Shown here: positions 39,704-48,305 of the stretch, in pieces | Numbering within the stretch: position 1 is the first letter of the stretch | Layout of the letters: the number at the start of each line of letters is the position of its first letter | From: Rubrivivax sp. | Lineage (GTDB): Bacteria > Pseudomonadota > Gammaproteobacteria > Burkholderiales > Burkholderiaceae_C | Assembly: GCA_030681795.1 (NCBI GenBank) | Contig: JAUXRG010000053.1 | Span: forward strand, 85,935 to 149,934 | Direction of reading: 5' to 3' | Length of the DNA stretch: 64,000 nucleotides | Program-made: the position numbers and the translations under genes | Notes under the pieces: generated by a model | Database searches by the model: none | The model's input: the letters and a program-made list of their open reading frames with translations, nothing else | What the model was told of the DNA's origin: nothing

Positions 39704-40636
39704 GTGAGCACAGACAGCACATTTGAGATGGCCACGCTGCGATTCGATGGCGAGCGCTTCGCCGGGCATGCGCTGGACGTTGAGTGCACGCAGGAGCTGA
39801 TCGCGTATCGCAACCTGGTACTGGAATGTGCCAAGGCACTCTGGCGCGCCAAGTATCCGAACCGCGTGTACTTGCCCAAGGGCTTCGGCAAGGGATTTCG
39901 CCTGCAGTTCAACAGGCTCGAGGATGGATCGGCGCTTGTGCCTCTGCAACGCGTTCGTGTTGCGGGCGAGCAAGGCGAGCTTGAACTCGCCGACGAATTC
40001 GATGAGGCCGTAACCCTTATCGATCAAGCCATTGCCGCCGCAAACGACGATGACCTATTGCCGACTTCGCTGCCGGCCAACGTCATCCCGTTGTTTGGTG
40101 ACTTTGGCAGGACGTTGCGCGACGACGAGGTGCTGTTCACGCGCGCTCGCGGTGCCGCTCGTGAGGCACCGTACACGGCGCGAGCGCGAAAGCGGCTCGC
40201 CGAATGGGTCGAAGCCGTCTACGAGGATGTCGTGGACGTGGCCGGCGAGGTGCGAATGGCCAACGTCGGTCCGGGGCGATTTGCGTTGCAGGTCGAGGCC
40301 GGCGGTAGTCAATCCTTGGTTGAAGGCCGGTATTCCGCTGCCGACGAAGCAAAGGTGCTCGATGCCTTGCACGAGCACCGAACAGCACGCTTGCGTGTGC
40401 GCGGGGTTGGGGAATTCGGTACGTCGGATCGCATGCTCAAACGCTTTGCGAGAGTGGACGCAGTCAACCTCGTGGGCAGCGAGGCGCCAACCTATGACGA
40501 GTCGGCAGCACCTATCTGGGAGCAACTTGACGCCATAGGTCGGTCAGCGCCCGAAGGTGCTTGGGATTCGGTTCCCACTGACCTTTCTGTGCGAATTGAT
40601 GAGGTGGTCTACGGGAGCGGCGGGGACCGCACGTGA
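39704..40636 (+). CDS. Large putative antitoxin partner of a PIN protein
   Basis: The 310-residue protein starts at a GTG with a strong ribosome site (GGAGG) 25 bp after hsdS. It overlaps the following PIN gene by four bases (GTGA), the typical antitoxin-first arrangement. It has a beta-rich centre (GEVRMANVGPGRFALQVEAG, TARLRVRGVGEFGTSD) and an acidic, helical N-terminus. I recognise no known antitoxin domain, and the size is far above normal antitoxins. The antitoxin role is inferred only from its position. Confidence 0.5.
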   Translation: MSTDSTFEMATLRFDGERFAGHALDVECTQELIAYRNLVLECAKALWRAKYPNRVYLPKGFGKGFRLQFNRLEDGSALVPLQRVRVAGEQGELELADEFDEAVTLIDQAIAAANDDDLLPTSLPANVIPLFGDFGRTLRDDEVLFTRARGAAREAPYTARARKRLAEWVEAVYEDVVDVAGEVRMANVGPGRFALQVEAGGSQSLVEGRYSAADEAKVLDALHEHRTARLRVRGVGEFGTSDRMLKRFARVDAVNLVGSEAPTYDESAAPIWEQLDAIGRSAPEGAWDSVPTDLSVRIDEVVYGSGGDRT

Positions 40637-41040
40637 AGGTGGTCTTCGCCGATACAGGCTACTGGGTGGCCGTGCTGAGTCCCAAGGACGACTGGAAAGA
40701 AAGGGCGACTGCGGCATCTCGCACTCTCGGAAAGGTGCGCATCGTCACCACGGAAATGGTGCTTGACGAATTGCTGGCGGCGCTGTCGAAGGTTCCTGTG
40801 CGGGCCACGGTTATCCGCGGCGTCGATGCGATTCGTAGCAATCCGAATATTGAGGTTGTGCCGCAGACCTCGTTGCAGTTCGGTGAGGCCTTTGAAGCCT
40901 ATCGCCGCACGATGGACAAGGAATGGAGCCTGACGGATTGCGCGTCGTTCGCACTGATGAAAGCGCGCGGCCTCAGCGAAGCGCTGGCGCATGACCGTCA
41001 TTTCGAGCAAGCGGGCTTCGTGGCATTGCTGCGGGCGTAG
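40633..41040 (+). CDS. PIN-domain ribonuclease toxin
   Basis: The 135-residue protein has the PIN pattern: N-terminal VVFADTGYWVAVL with the first Asp, ERATAA, TTEMVLDELLAALS with the mid Glu/Asp, and SLTDCASFALMKARG with the third acidic cluster. PIN toxins cleave RNA and are held in check by a coexpressed partner, here probably the overlapping 310-residue protein. It ends DRHFEQAGFVALLRA. The start codon overlaps the upstream stop. Confidence 0.8.
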   Translation: MKVVFADTGYWVAVLSPKDDWKERATAASRTLGKVRIVTTEMVLDELLAALSKVPVRATVIRGVDAIRSNPNIEVVPQTSLQFGEAFEAYRRTMDKEWSLTDCASFALMKARGLSEALAHDRHFEQAGFVALLRA

Positions 41041-41097
41041 CAGCTGCGCATTCGATTGTCGTGACACCGTTACGATAATTCGGCTGATGTACTGACC

Positions 41098-42021
41098 GTG
41101 AGCAACCCTTTCTCCCTCCGCATCTTCGTCGCTGACAGCGACCCCGACGGCCTGCGCTTCGTCGAGCGGTCCAACTGGATCGGCAAGGCGCTGATCTTCC
41201 CGCGCGCCTTGCTGCCCAAGGCGAAGCAGCGTGACGAACTGGGCCAGACCGGCGTCTACTTGCTGCTCGGCCCGCGCGACGACGGCGAGGGCGAGAAGCT
41301 CTACATCGGCGAGGGCGACCCCATCCGCCCGCGGCTCGAATAGCACTACGCGCAGAAGGATTTCTGGACCCGCGCGGTGTGCTTCGTCGCCGCGCCGGGG
41401 CAATTGAACAAGGCGCATGTGCAGTTCCTGGAAGCGAACCTGGTGCACCTGGCCAAGGCTGCCAAGCGCATGCCGCTGGAAAACGGCAACGCGCCCGCCG
41501 AGCCCACGCTGAGCGAGGCCGACCGGGCCGACATGCTGGTGTTCCGGCAGAACATGCTGGGCGTGCTACCGGTGCTGGGCGTGCAGGCCTTCGAGCAGGC
41601 GCCGCCCGCCGCCGCTGCCGCCGCAACGCTGCTCACCTGCAGGGGCAAGGGCGTGCTGGCCACGGGCTACGAGTCCAGCCAGGGCTTCGTGGTGAAGGCG
41701 GGCTCGCATGCGGTGGCCGAATCGGTGCCGTCGATGCAGCAGCATGTGCGCGGCATGTTCGAGCTGCGGCAGGAGCTGATCGGCAATGGCGTGCTGGCAG
41801 CCGAAGCCAGCGGCTACCGCTTCGCGCAAGACTATGCGTTCACGTCGCCGTCCACCGCCGCAGCGGTGGTGCTGGGGCGCAGCGCGAACGGGCGCATCGA
41901 GTGGAAGGATGCGCAGGGGCGGACGTTGAAGGAACTGCAGGCGCAGGAGCTGTCGACGCGACCACAACGGCGCATCGCTACCGCTGCACGGGCTTCCAAT
42001 CCGGCATCGTGCGACGCATGA
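41098..42021 (+). pseudogene. GIY-YIG/DUF4357 gene with an amber interruption
   Basis: A paralogue of 12159-13007. From a GTG at 41098 it reads GIY-YIG-like GVYLLLG and LYIGEGDPIRPRLE, then hits TAG at 41341-41343, and continues in the same frame with HYAQKDFWTRAVCFVAAPGQ through to a DUF4357 C-terminus (SPSTAAAVVLGRSANGRIEW). The intact paralogue has Gln at this place (RLKQHKAKDFW), so one C-to-T change (CAG to TAG) explains the break. Otherwise the gene is complete, about 307 codons. Its 3' end overlaps the convergent ATPase gene. Confidence 0.85.
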
Positions 42022-43171
42022 ACTCGTCGAAGAGCGGTACCGTGAACGCGGTGTCGCCGTGCGCAGGGCTGTAGATCATGCCCTTGCGAATCAGGCCGCT
42101 GCGCAGCGGCGCCACCGACTGGACTTTCACGCCGAGGGCATCGGCGATATCGCCCGAGCGGTGCGCGCCGCTGCCCATGTCGGCGAGCGCGCGCATGTAG
42201 TCCTTTTCACGAGGGGTCAGCCGGTCGAAGCGGACACGGAAGAAGCTGCCGTCGAGCTTCTTGATCGCCGCCGCAGTGGCGCGTTTGATGACCTCATTGT
42301 CTATGGGTGATGCGGGCGCGAGGTTCCAGGCCTGGTAGCCCCATTCCTGCAGGAAGTACGCATAGCCACGCGTGACCGCCACCAGTTCATCGAGCGCCGC
42401 GTCGGTGAAGTCGGCACCCTGCGCACGCACCGGGCCGCGCAGGGCTTCTTTCGCGTCGTCGGGCGCCAGAGGCCCGACATCGGGGTAAGTGAAGAGCCGT
42501 TCAGCGTAGGACTTCGAGCGGCCGGCCAAGCCGACCAGTTGGGGCAGGCCAGCACCCACCAGCACGAGGGGCAGTTGCCGCTGCGAAACACGGTGGATGG
42601 CCATGATGAGCGCGCTCATTTCGGCTTCGCTGAGGTACTGGATCTCATCGATGATCACCGCGACGGCTCTGCCACGGTCTTGCGCCGCCTCGCCCAGTGC
42701 AACGAACATCTCGGGCAAGTCGGCTTCGAGGTCGCCGGAGTCGGCTGACCCCTTCTCGGGGTCGATGTCCAGGCCGATCTCTATATCGGCAACTTTCAGC
42801 TTGAGGGCACCGACAAAGCTGCGCAGCACACGAAGGCCCCGCTTGACCTTGTTGCTGACGCCGGCCATGGCGTCGAGCTGGTACAGGATCTGGCGCAATG
42901 GTGGCACCAGCAGTTCCGGCAGCGATCGGCTCTCCGTGGCCTCGATCATGACGCTGGTGTAGCCCGTCGATTCCGCCAGTTCCCGGATCTTGTTCAGCAG
43001 CACCGTCTTGCCGACACCTCGCAATCCGACCAGCATCAGGCTCTGCTCGTACCGCCCCGTCTGCACCCGCCGGAGCATGATGCGGGCTTGTTCGATCAGT
43101 TCGTCGCGACCTGCCAACTCCGGCGGCGGGCTGCCGGCACCGGGCGAGAATGGGTTGTTTACCGGGTCCAT
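41978..43171 (-). CDS. AAA-family ATPase with C-terminal winged helix
   Basis: The 397-residue protein has an ORC/archaeal-ATPase-like domain: LAGRDELIEQARIMLRRVQTG, Walker A MLVGLRGVGKTVLLNK (about residues 46-60) and Walker B VAVIIDEIQYLSEAEMSAL (about 170-188). A C-terminal helix-turn-helix follows (HRSGDIADALGVKVQSVAPL). Such ATPases occur as single-gene defence or regulatory proteins. It is the only minus-strand gene of the restriction island. A 9-bp inverted repeat at 43197-43225 lies just upstream, a possible operator. Confidence 0.75.
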   Translation of the reverse strand: MDPVNNPFSPGAGSPPPELAGRDELIEQARIMLRRVQTGRYEQSLMLVGLRGVGKTVLLNKIRELAESTGYTSVMIEATESRSLPELLVPPLRQILYQLDAMAGVSNKVKRGLRVLRSFVGALKLKVADIEIGLDIDPEKGSADSGDLEADLPEMFVALGEAAQDRGRAVAVIIDEIQYLSEAEMSALIMAIHRVSQRQLPLVLVGAGLPQLVGLAGRSKSYAERLFTYPDVGPLAPDDAKEALRGPVRAQGADFTDAALDELVAVTRGYAYFLQEWGYQAWNLAPASPIDNEVIKRATAAAIKKLDGSFFRVRFDRLTPREKDYMRALADMGSGAHRSGDIADALGVKVQSVAPLRSGLIRKGMIYSPAHGDTAFTVPLFDEFMRRTMPDWKPVQR

Positions 43172-43196
43172 GTATAGAGAGCTTACTTGCGTGTAC

Positions 43197-43225
43197 GAAG
43201 TTTATCTCTTCAATCAATAAACTTC
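43197..43225. promoter_or_regulatory. Inverted repeat upstream of the ATPase gene
   Basis: GAAGTTTAT (43197-43205) and ATAAACTTC (43217-43225) form perfect 9-bp arms with an 11-base spacer, in an unusually AT-rich stretch 26 bp upstream of the leftward ATPase start. A dimeric regulator, perhaps the ATPase's own winged helix, could bind here. The rest of 43172-43433 shows no gene. Confidence 0.5.
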
Positions 43226-43415
43226 CACAATCCGGTCGCAAGGAGTGCTGCAACCCGTATAGGTCGTTTCGGCGAAAGCGTGCGCTCACAATCAAGCGGT
43301 ACTCCCGTTCCACGCGGACTCCTGGGCCGTCCATTGATCGCCTCCACGCTCATCCAAAGACTCAGGCGCTCCGGCGCGAGTCTTCCTCGCGGCGCGTTCT
43401 CAAAATTGCTTCATT

Positions 43416-43434
43416 TGTAGCAAAATCGGCTACA
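43416..43434. promoter_or_regulatory. Palindrome overlapping the HTH-nucleotidyltransferase start
   Basis: TGTAGC (43416-43421) and GCTACA (43429-43434) form 6-bp arms around a 7-base centre. The right arm ends on the A of the start codon at 43434. The gene encodes a winged helix, so autoregulation through this site is a reasonable inference. Confidence 0.4.
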
Positions 43435-44039
43435 TGACGTCGATCGCCACCCACCTCCTCGGGCAAACGCGCTCGGCCGTGCTGGGCACGCTGCTGCTGC
43501 ATCCCGAGGACTCGCTTCACGTGCATGAACTGGCAAGGCGCACAGGCGCGTCGGCTGGCTCGTTGCATCGCGAGCTGCGCGCACTCGCTGACCTGGGTGT
43601 GCTGCTGCGGCAAGAGGTGGGGCGCCAGGTGCACTACCGCGCCAATCCGGCGAGCCCGGTGTTTGCCGAACTTGCGGGCCTGCTGCGCAAGACGGCCGGC
43701 CTGGCCGACGTGCTGCGCGACGCGCTGCTGCCGCTGGGCAAAAAGGTGGCGCTGGCCTTCGTCTTCGGCAGCGTGGCCGCCGGCAGCGAGCGCCCTGGCA
43801 GCGATGTCGACCTGATGGTGCTGGGGTCGGCGAGCTTTGCCGACCTGGCGCGCACGTTGGCGCCGGCGCACGAGGTGCTGGGTCGCGAGGTGAACCCGAC
43901 GGTGATGGCGCCGCGGGAGTTCGCACGCAAACTGGCGGCGGGCGATGGCTTTGCCCGCAGCGTGGCCAAGGGGCCGCGCATCTGGCTGATGGGAGGCGAA
44001 GATGACTTTGCAGAACTTGCAACGCATCGGAAAGATTAA
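43434..44039 (+). CDS. Winged-helix MNT nucleotidyltransferase (antitoxin)
   Basis: The 201-residue protein joins a winged helix (residues about 10-75: VLGTLLLHPEDSLHVHELAR, GASAGSLHRELRALADLGVL) to a nucleotidyltransferase domain (LAFVFGSVAAGSERPGSDVD, with LMVLG after) containing the GS ... DxD motif. The domain pair is known from HTH-MNT antitoxins that both repress their operon and modify a HEPN toxin. The downstream HEPN gene overlaps by 38 bp, which supports that reading. A palindrome covers its start codon. Confidence 0.8.
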   Translation: MTSIATHLLGQTRSAVLGTLLLHPEDSLHVHELARRTGASAGSLHRELRALADLGVLLRQEVGRQVHYRANPASPVFAELAGLLRKTAGLADVLRDALLPLGKKVALAFVFGSVAAGSERPGSDVDLMVLGSASFADLARTLAPAHEVLGREVNPTVMAPREFARKLAAGDGFARSVAKGPRIWLMGGEDDFAELATHRKD

Positions 44040-44454
44040 GGAGCACGCACCCTCGGCCGCCGAAGTGCAGCGGCTGCTCGGCGCCATCGACCGCAACATG
44101 GCCGATGCCGGCGTGGCCTCGATCAGCGACGAGACCCGTTTCGAAGCGGCCTACAAGGCGGTGATGCAGTGCGCACTGGTGGCGATGTTGGCGGCGGGCT
44201 ATCGGCCTGCCACCAACGAGCCGGGGCATCACCAGACGATGATCCAGTCGCTACCGCTCACGCTCGGCGTGGCCAACGACGCATGGGTGGTGCTCGACGC
44301 GCTGCGCAGGCAGCGCAATGCCAACGACTACACCGGCGCGCCGATGACGCCCGACATCGTCACCGAGTGCCTCACCCAGGCGAAGGCGCTGCGCAAGTCA
44401 TTGCGCGCCCACCTCACGAACAAACATCCCGAACTCTTGAAGAAGCCCGCGTGA
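44002..44454 (+). CDS. HEPN-domain protein (toxin partner)
   Basis: The 150-residue all-helical protein has a HEPN-like core (ISDETRFEAAYKAVMQCALV, LRRQRNANDYTGAPM). The RN-x-x-DY segment occupies the place of the usual RxxxxH active-site motif, as in several MNT-linked HEPN families. The ATG has a GGGAGG ribosome site inside the upstream gene, and the frame overlaps both neighbours (38 bp with the HTH-MNT gene, four bases with hsdM). It probably acts as an RNase toxin held by the MNT partner. Confidence 0.72.
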   Translation: MTLQNLQRIGKIKEHAPSAAEVQRLLGAIDRNMADAGVASISDETRFEAAYKAVMQCALVAMLAAGYRPATNEPGHHQTMIQSLPLTLGVANDAWVVLDALRRQRNANDYTGAPMTPDIVTECLTQAKALRKSLRAHLTNKHPELLKKPA

Positions 44455-45854
44455 ACGCTTCCACCCTGGTCCAGAAACTCTGGAACTACTGCAACGTCCT
44501 GCGCGACGACGGCATGAGCTATGGCGACATATGTCGAGCAGCTCACCTACCTGCTGTTCCTGAAGATGGCGGACGAGCGCAGCCGGCCACCGTTCAATGT
44601 GGACGGCCGCCAAGCCAGCATCATCCCCGCCGCCTGGGCCTGATCTTCGGCAAGGCGCAGAACAAGTTCCAGGACCCGGCCAAGCTGCGCCGGCTGGTGG
44701 TGGACCTGATCGACGCCGAGAACTGGACTGCGCTGGGCGTGGACGTGAAGGGCGACGCCTACGAAGGCCTGCTGGAAAAGAACGCGCAGGACACCAAAAG
44801 TGGCGCCGGCCAGTACTTCACGCCGCGTGCGCTGATCCAGGCCATGGTCGACTGCATCGCGCCCAAGCCGGCCGAGAAGGTGTGCGACCCGGCTTGCGGC
44901 ACCGGCGGCTTCCTCTTCACGGCCTTCAACCACATCGTCGCGCACAACCCCAACCTCACGCGCGAGCAGAAGCGCTTTCTCAAGGACGAAGCCTTCACGG
45001 GCTACGAGCTGGTGCAGGCCACGGCGCGGGTGTGCGCGATGAACCTGCTGCTGCATGGCATCGGCAGCGAGAAGCACGTACCGGTGAAGGTGATGGACGC
45101 ATTGACCGCCGACCCCGGCGAGCGCTACCAGGTGGTGCTGGCCAACCCGCCCTTCGGCAAGAAAAGCAGCACGCAGATCGAGGGCGCCGACGGCAAGCGC
45201 AGCACCGAGAAGGACGTGATCGAGCGCGACGACTTCTGGGCCACCACGTCCAACAAGCAGCTCAACTTCGTGCAGCACATCAAGACGCTGCTGGCCGTGC
45301 ACGGCCGCGCGGCCGTGGTGCTGCCCGACAACGTGCTCTTCGAAGGCGGCGCCGGCGAAACCATCCGCCGCAAGCTGCTGCATGAATGCGAACTGCACAC
45401 GCTGCTGCGCCTGCCCACGGGCCTCTTCTACGCCCAGGGCGTGAAGGCCAACGTGCTGTTCTTCGACAAGAAGCCGGCCAGCGAGACGCCGTGGACGAAG
45501 CGGCTGTGGATCTACGACCTGCGCACGAACCAGCACTTCACGCTGAAGACCAAGCCGCTCACGCGCGCTGACCTCGACGAGTTCGTCAAGCTCTACAACC
45601 CGGCCAACCGCTTCGACCGCATGCCGACGTGGAACGCCGAGAACCCCGGAGGGCGCTGGCGCGCTTACGAAGTCGAAGCGCTGCTGGCACGCGACAAGGC
45701 CAGCCTGGATATCTTCTGGCTGCGCGACGAGACCCTGGCCGACAGCGACAGGCTGCCGCCGCCCGACGTCATCGCGCAGGAGATCGTCGATGACCTGGAG
45801 GCGGCGCTGGAGCAGTTCAGATTGATTGCCGGCGATCTGGGGGCGCCGGCTTGA
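44451..45854 (+). CDS. hsdM: Type I methyltransferase HsdM with damaged N-terminus
   Basis: HsdM adds the protective adenine methyl groups. The C-terminal 380 residues look normal: TKSGAGQYFTPRALIQAMV, SAM-binding DPACGTGGF (about residue 146) and catalytic NPPFGKKS (about 230). The N-terminus starts correctly (STLVQKLWNYCNVLRDDGMS) but shifts frame at about 44529. A one-base insertion puts YVEQLTYLLFLKMADERSRP into another frame, which ends in TGA at 44641. A deletion of about 100 bases near 44630 then restores the frame at GLIFGKAQNKFQDPAKL. The open frame survives with about 35 scrambled residues, so activity is doubtful. Confidence 0.85.
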   Translation: MNASTLVQKLWNYCNVLRDDGMSYGDICRAAHLPAVPEDGGRAQPATVQCGRPPSQHHPRRLGLIFGKAQNKFQDPAKLRRLVVDLIDAENWTALGVDVKGDAYEGLLEKNAQDTKSGAGQYFTPRALIQAMVDCIAPKPAEKVCDPACGTGGFLFTAFNHIVAHNPNLTREQKRFLKDEAFTGYELVQATARVCAMNLLLHGIGSEKHVPVKVMDALTADPGERYQVVLANPPFGKKSSTQIEGADGKRSTEKDVIERDDFWATTSNKQLNFVQHIKTLLAVHGRAAVVLPDNVLFEGGAGETIRRKLLHECELHTLLRLPTGLFYAQGVKANVLFFDKKPASETPWTKRLWIYDLRTNQHFTLKTKPLTRADLDEFVKLYNPANRFDRMPTWNAENPGGRWRAYEVEALLARDKASLDIFWLRDETLADSDRLPPPDVIAQEIVDDLEAALEQFRLIAGDLGAPA

Positions 45855-45939
45855 GGGGCGTCGATCCACAGGCCGCGCGCGGGTACGGCGCGCTCCGGAA
45901 GGCTTAAGCTCCCACGACGTTCTCTGTCTGGAGCCCGCC

Positions 45940-47217
45940 ATGGCCAACTCGAAGATCCCCTTCTCGATGCGCCTCTTCTGCGCAGCCCTGGCCGGCGTCT
46001 GCGTCGGTGCCTCGGCCCAGCCACCCGCCCAGGTCGTCAAGCCGCCGGTGGCGCAGGCCTGGATCGACGTGGCCACCTTCGCCGGCATGGGCATGCCCAT
46101 GGGCCTGCCGGGGGGCGGCAACCCGATGGCCATGCTCGGTGGATTGTTCGGCGGCGGCAGCGGCAAGGGAGGCAACACCTTCGGCCAGACCCAGGCGATG
46201 TCGCCCGGGCGTTGGGTCGACGTGACGCTCTACACGCGCAACAACCCGCAGCTGGCCGAGGGTCAGCAGGCCGTGCCCGCCGGTTTCCTCAGCCCGGCGC
46301 TCAAGCTGCAAAGCCCCAAGGAAGCGCGCGGCACCGCGCCCGAGCCCGGCGACGAGCGCGTCACCGAGCCCGAGTACGAGCGCCCCAAGGGCAAGATGCT
46401 GCTGTACTGGGGTTGTGGCGAGACGGTGCGCGCCGGCCAGCCGCGGGTGGTGGACTTCGCCAGCGCCACGCCGGCCGACCTGGCGAAGTTCTTCCAGTCG
46501 CGCCGCGCCACCCAGCGCGGCACGCATGCGGCGGTGGGCCGGCCGGTGTGGCCGAGCAAGGACGACGCGCGCATGGTGCCGGCGCAGGCCTCGCTGGCCG
46601 GCGAGCACGCCTTCAGCGGCGCCGGCGTGCCCGAGGGCTTTCGTTTCCAGCTGCCTGCGGCGCAGGACCTGATGCCCGCCATCGCGCTCAAGCAGACGCC
46701 GCAGCCGGCCGGCAGCACGCTGCTGGAATGGCAGGCGCTGCCCACCGCGCGCGCCTATTTCGCCAGCGCCATGGGCGCGCGTGAAAAGAGCGAGAACGAG
46801 ATGGTGCTGTGGACCAGCAGCGAGTTGCCCGATATCGGCTTCGGCTTGCTGGACTACCAGACCAACCCGGCGGTGGACCGCTGGCTCAAGGAAAAGGTGC
46901 TGCTGCCGCGCCAGGCCACGAGCTGCGAGGTGCCCAAGGGCCTCTTCACGGGTCCGGGCGCCATGCTGCGCATGATCGCCTACGGCAACGAGCTCAACCT
47001 CGCGCACCCGCCGCGGCCCACCGACCCGCGCGTGGCCTGGGAGCCGGATTGGACAGCCAAGATCCGCGTCAAGTCGGTGGCCATGGCCATGCTGGGCATG
47101 GGCATGGGCATGGAAGTGCCGGTCGCCGAGCCAGCGGATGCGCCCGCCTCCAGGCCCGACGAGGGGCAGAAGAAGCCGGGCGTGAAGGACCTGCTGCGCG
47201 GCATCTTCGGGCGCTGA
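45940..47217 (+). CDS. Exported protein of unknown function
   Basis: The 425-residue protein begins MANSKIPFSMRLFCAALAGV followed by CVGASAQ, a clear signal peptide. A Met/Gly-rich stretch follows (FAGMGMPMGLPGGG, LGGLFGGGSGKGG), then a larger domain containing KMLLYWGCGETVRAGQPRVV. The C-terminus again has a Met/Gly run (MAMLGMGMGME) and ends KDLLRGIFGR. No family recognised; Met-rich runs can bind copper, but that is speculation. It converges on the proQ-like gene. Confidence 0.65.
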   Translation: MANSKIPFSMRLFCAALAGVCVGASAQPPAQVVKPPVAQAWIDVATFAGMGMPMGLPGGGNPMAMLGGLFGGGSGKGGNTFGQTQAMSPGRWVDVTLYTRNNPQLAEGQQAVPAGFLSPALKLQSPKEARGTAPEPGDERVTEPEYERPKGKMLLYWGCGETVRAGQPRVVDFASATPADLAKFFQSRRATQRGTHAAVGRPVWPSKDDARMVPAQASLAGEHAFSGAGVPEGFRFQLPAAQDLMPAIALKQTPQPAGSTLLEWQALPTARAYFASAMGAREKSENEMVLWTSSELPDIGFGLLDYQTNPAVDRWLKEKVLLPRQATSCEVPKGLFTGPGAMLRMIAYGNELNLAHPPRPTDPRVAWEPDWTAKIRVKSVAMAMLGMGMGMEVPVAEPADAPASRPDEGQKKPGVKDLLRGIFGR

Positions 47218-47241
47218 CCCCGGCGCCGCGGCGCGGGTCTC

Positions 47242-48222
47242 TCAGCCGCGGTTCGGCGGCGGCGCGCGCTGTTCGCGCTCTTGTCTCGCCTGCGCGAGCT
47301 GGGCTTCGAGCTCGGCCTCGGTGATGCGCTTCAGCACGCAGAAATTGGCCCGCGTGAGCGTGCTGCTCTCGAAGGTGCGCAGCAGTGCGGCGCGCTCGCG
47401 GCGCGCTTCGTCGAAAGGCTCGGGTGGCGCGGCGGCAGCCTCGGGCGGCGGCCGCTGTGGGGGCTGAGGCCTGTTCGTATCTTCGGGCCGCCGCGGTGGA
47501 CGAGACCCGGGCTCGCGGCGCTGCGCTGCGGGCCGCGCGTGGGGTGGCCGCTGGGCCTGCGGCCGTTGCGGCCGTGGCGGGCGAGGGTCAGGTGGCGGGC
47601 GCGGCGCCGGCGCATCGCCCGTCGGCACACCGCCCGCCGGCGCTACGCCCGTCGGCGCTTCGCCCTGCGCCGCCTGCGCCTGCTCGCGCCGCGCGGCATC
47701 CACCTGGCGCTGGGCCAGGCGCGCGGCCTCGCGCTCGGCCACGCGCCGGGCTTCGACGATGGCGCGGCGGCGTTCCACCTCCGCGGTGGCGGCCTGGCGG
47801 TGCTCTTCGGCCACTTCGCCCGCGGCCACGCCGTCGAGGTCGAATCGGCTCGGCGAAGCCACCAGCGCCTTCAGGTAAGCGGTCGTCGTGGTGTGGCGGT
47901 GCAGGAACAGCGAGAGCGACTTGCGGCTGAATACGCCCGGCGCGCGCTGTTGGATGTCGGTCTGGATGCGCAGCTTGATGGGCAACGCACGGCCGCTACC
48001 GAAGAGCGCGGGGAAGCGCGCCGCGAGTTCGGCAGCACAGGCCGCGGGGCCGAGGTCGGGCAGGGCCGGCGCCGCCACGCCTGGCGCCGGCTCCGGGCTT
48101 GCCTCCTGCATGGGTGCCTCGGGGGCTGCGCCGGCGGCAGGCTCGGCCTGCGCGTCGGGCAGCGGCGGTGGCAGGGCCGCAGGGGTGTCGGGAGCAGCGG
48201 CGGCGGGGGGCGTCTCGGTCAT
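47242..48222 (-). CDS. proQ: ProQ/FinO-family RNA chaperone
   Basis: ProQ/FinO proteins bind structured RNAs and act as small-RNA chaperones. The 326-residue protein has a FinO-fold core at about residues 55-135 (ARFPALFGSGRALPIKLRIQ, VFSRKSLSLFLHRHTTTTAY, RFDLDGVAAGEV). An acidic Ala/Pro-rich arm precedes it, and a helical then Pro/Arg-rich tail follows, ending in a short C-terminal motif (LTRANFCVLKRITEAELEAQ). The ATG at 48222 gives MTETPPAAAAPD. The long disordered arms are typical of Burkholderiales ProQ proteins. Confidence 0.82.
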   Translation of the reverse strand: MTETPPAAAAPDTPAALPPPLPDAQAEPAAGAAPEAPMQEASPEPAPGVAAPALPDLGPAACAAELAARFPALFGSGRALPIKLRIQTDIQQRAPGVFSRKSLSLFLHRHTTTTAYLKALVASPSRFDLDGVAAGEVAEEHRQAATAEVERRRAIVEARRVAEREAARLAQRQVDAARREQAQAAQGEAPTGVAPAGGVPTGDAPAPRPPPDPRPPRPQRPQAQRPPHARPAAQRREPGSRPPRRPEDTNRPQPPQRPPPEAAAAPPEPFDEARRERAALLRTFESSTLTRANFCVLKRITEAELEAQLAQARQEREQRAPPPNRG

Positions 48223-48305
48223 GGGCAAGGGCGGCAGGGCCAGTGGGTCAGCGGCAGGGCAGGCGGCGATTGTCCACGCTGCGGGCCGCCCCGGCACCCG
48301 GGCCT

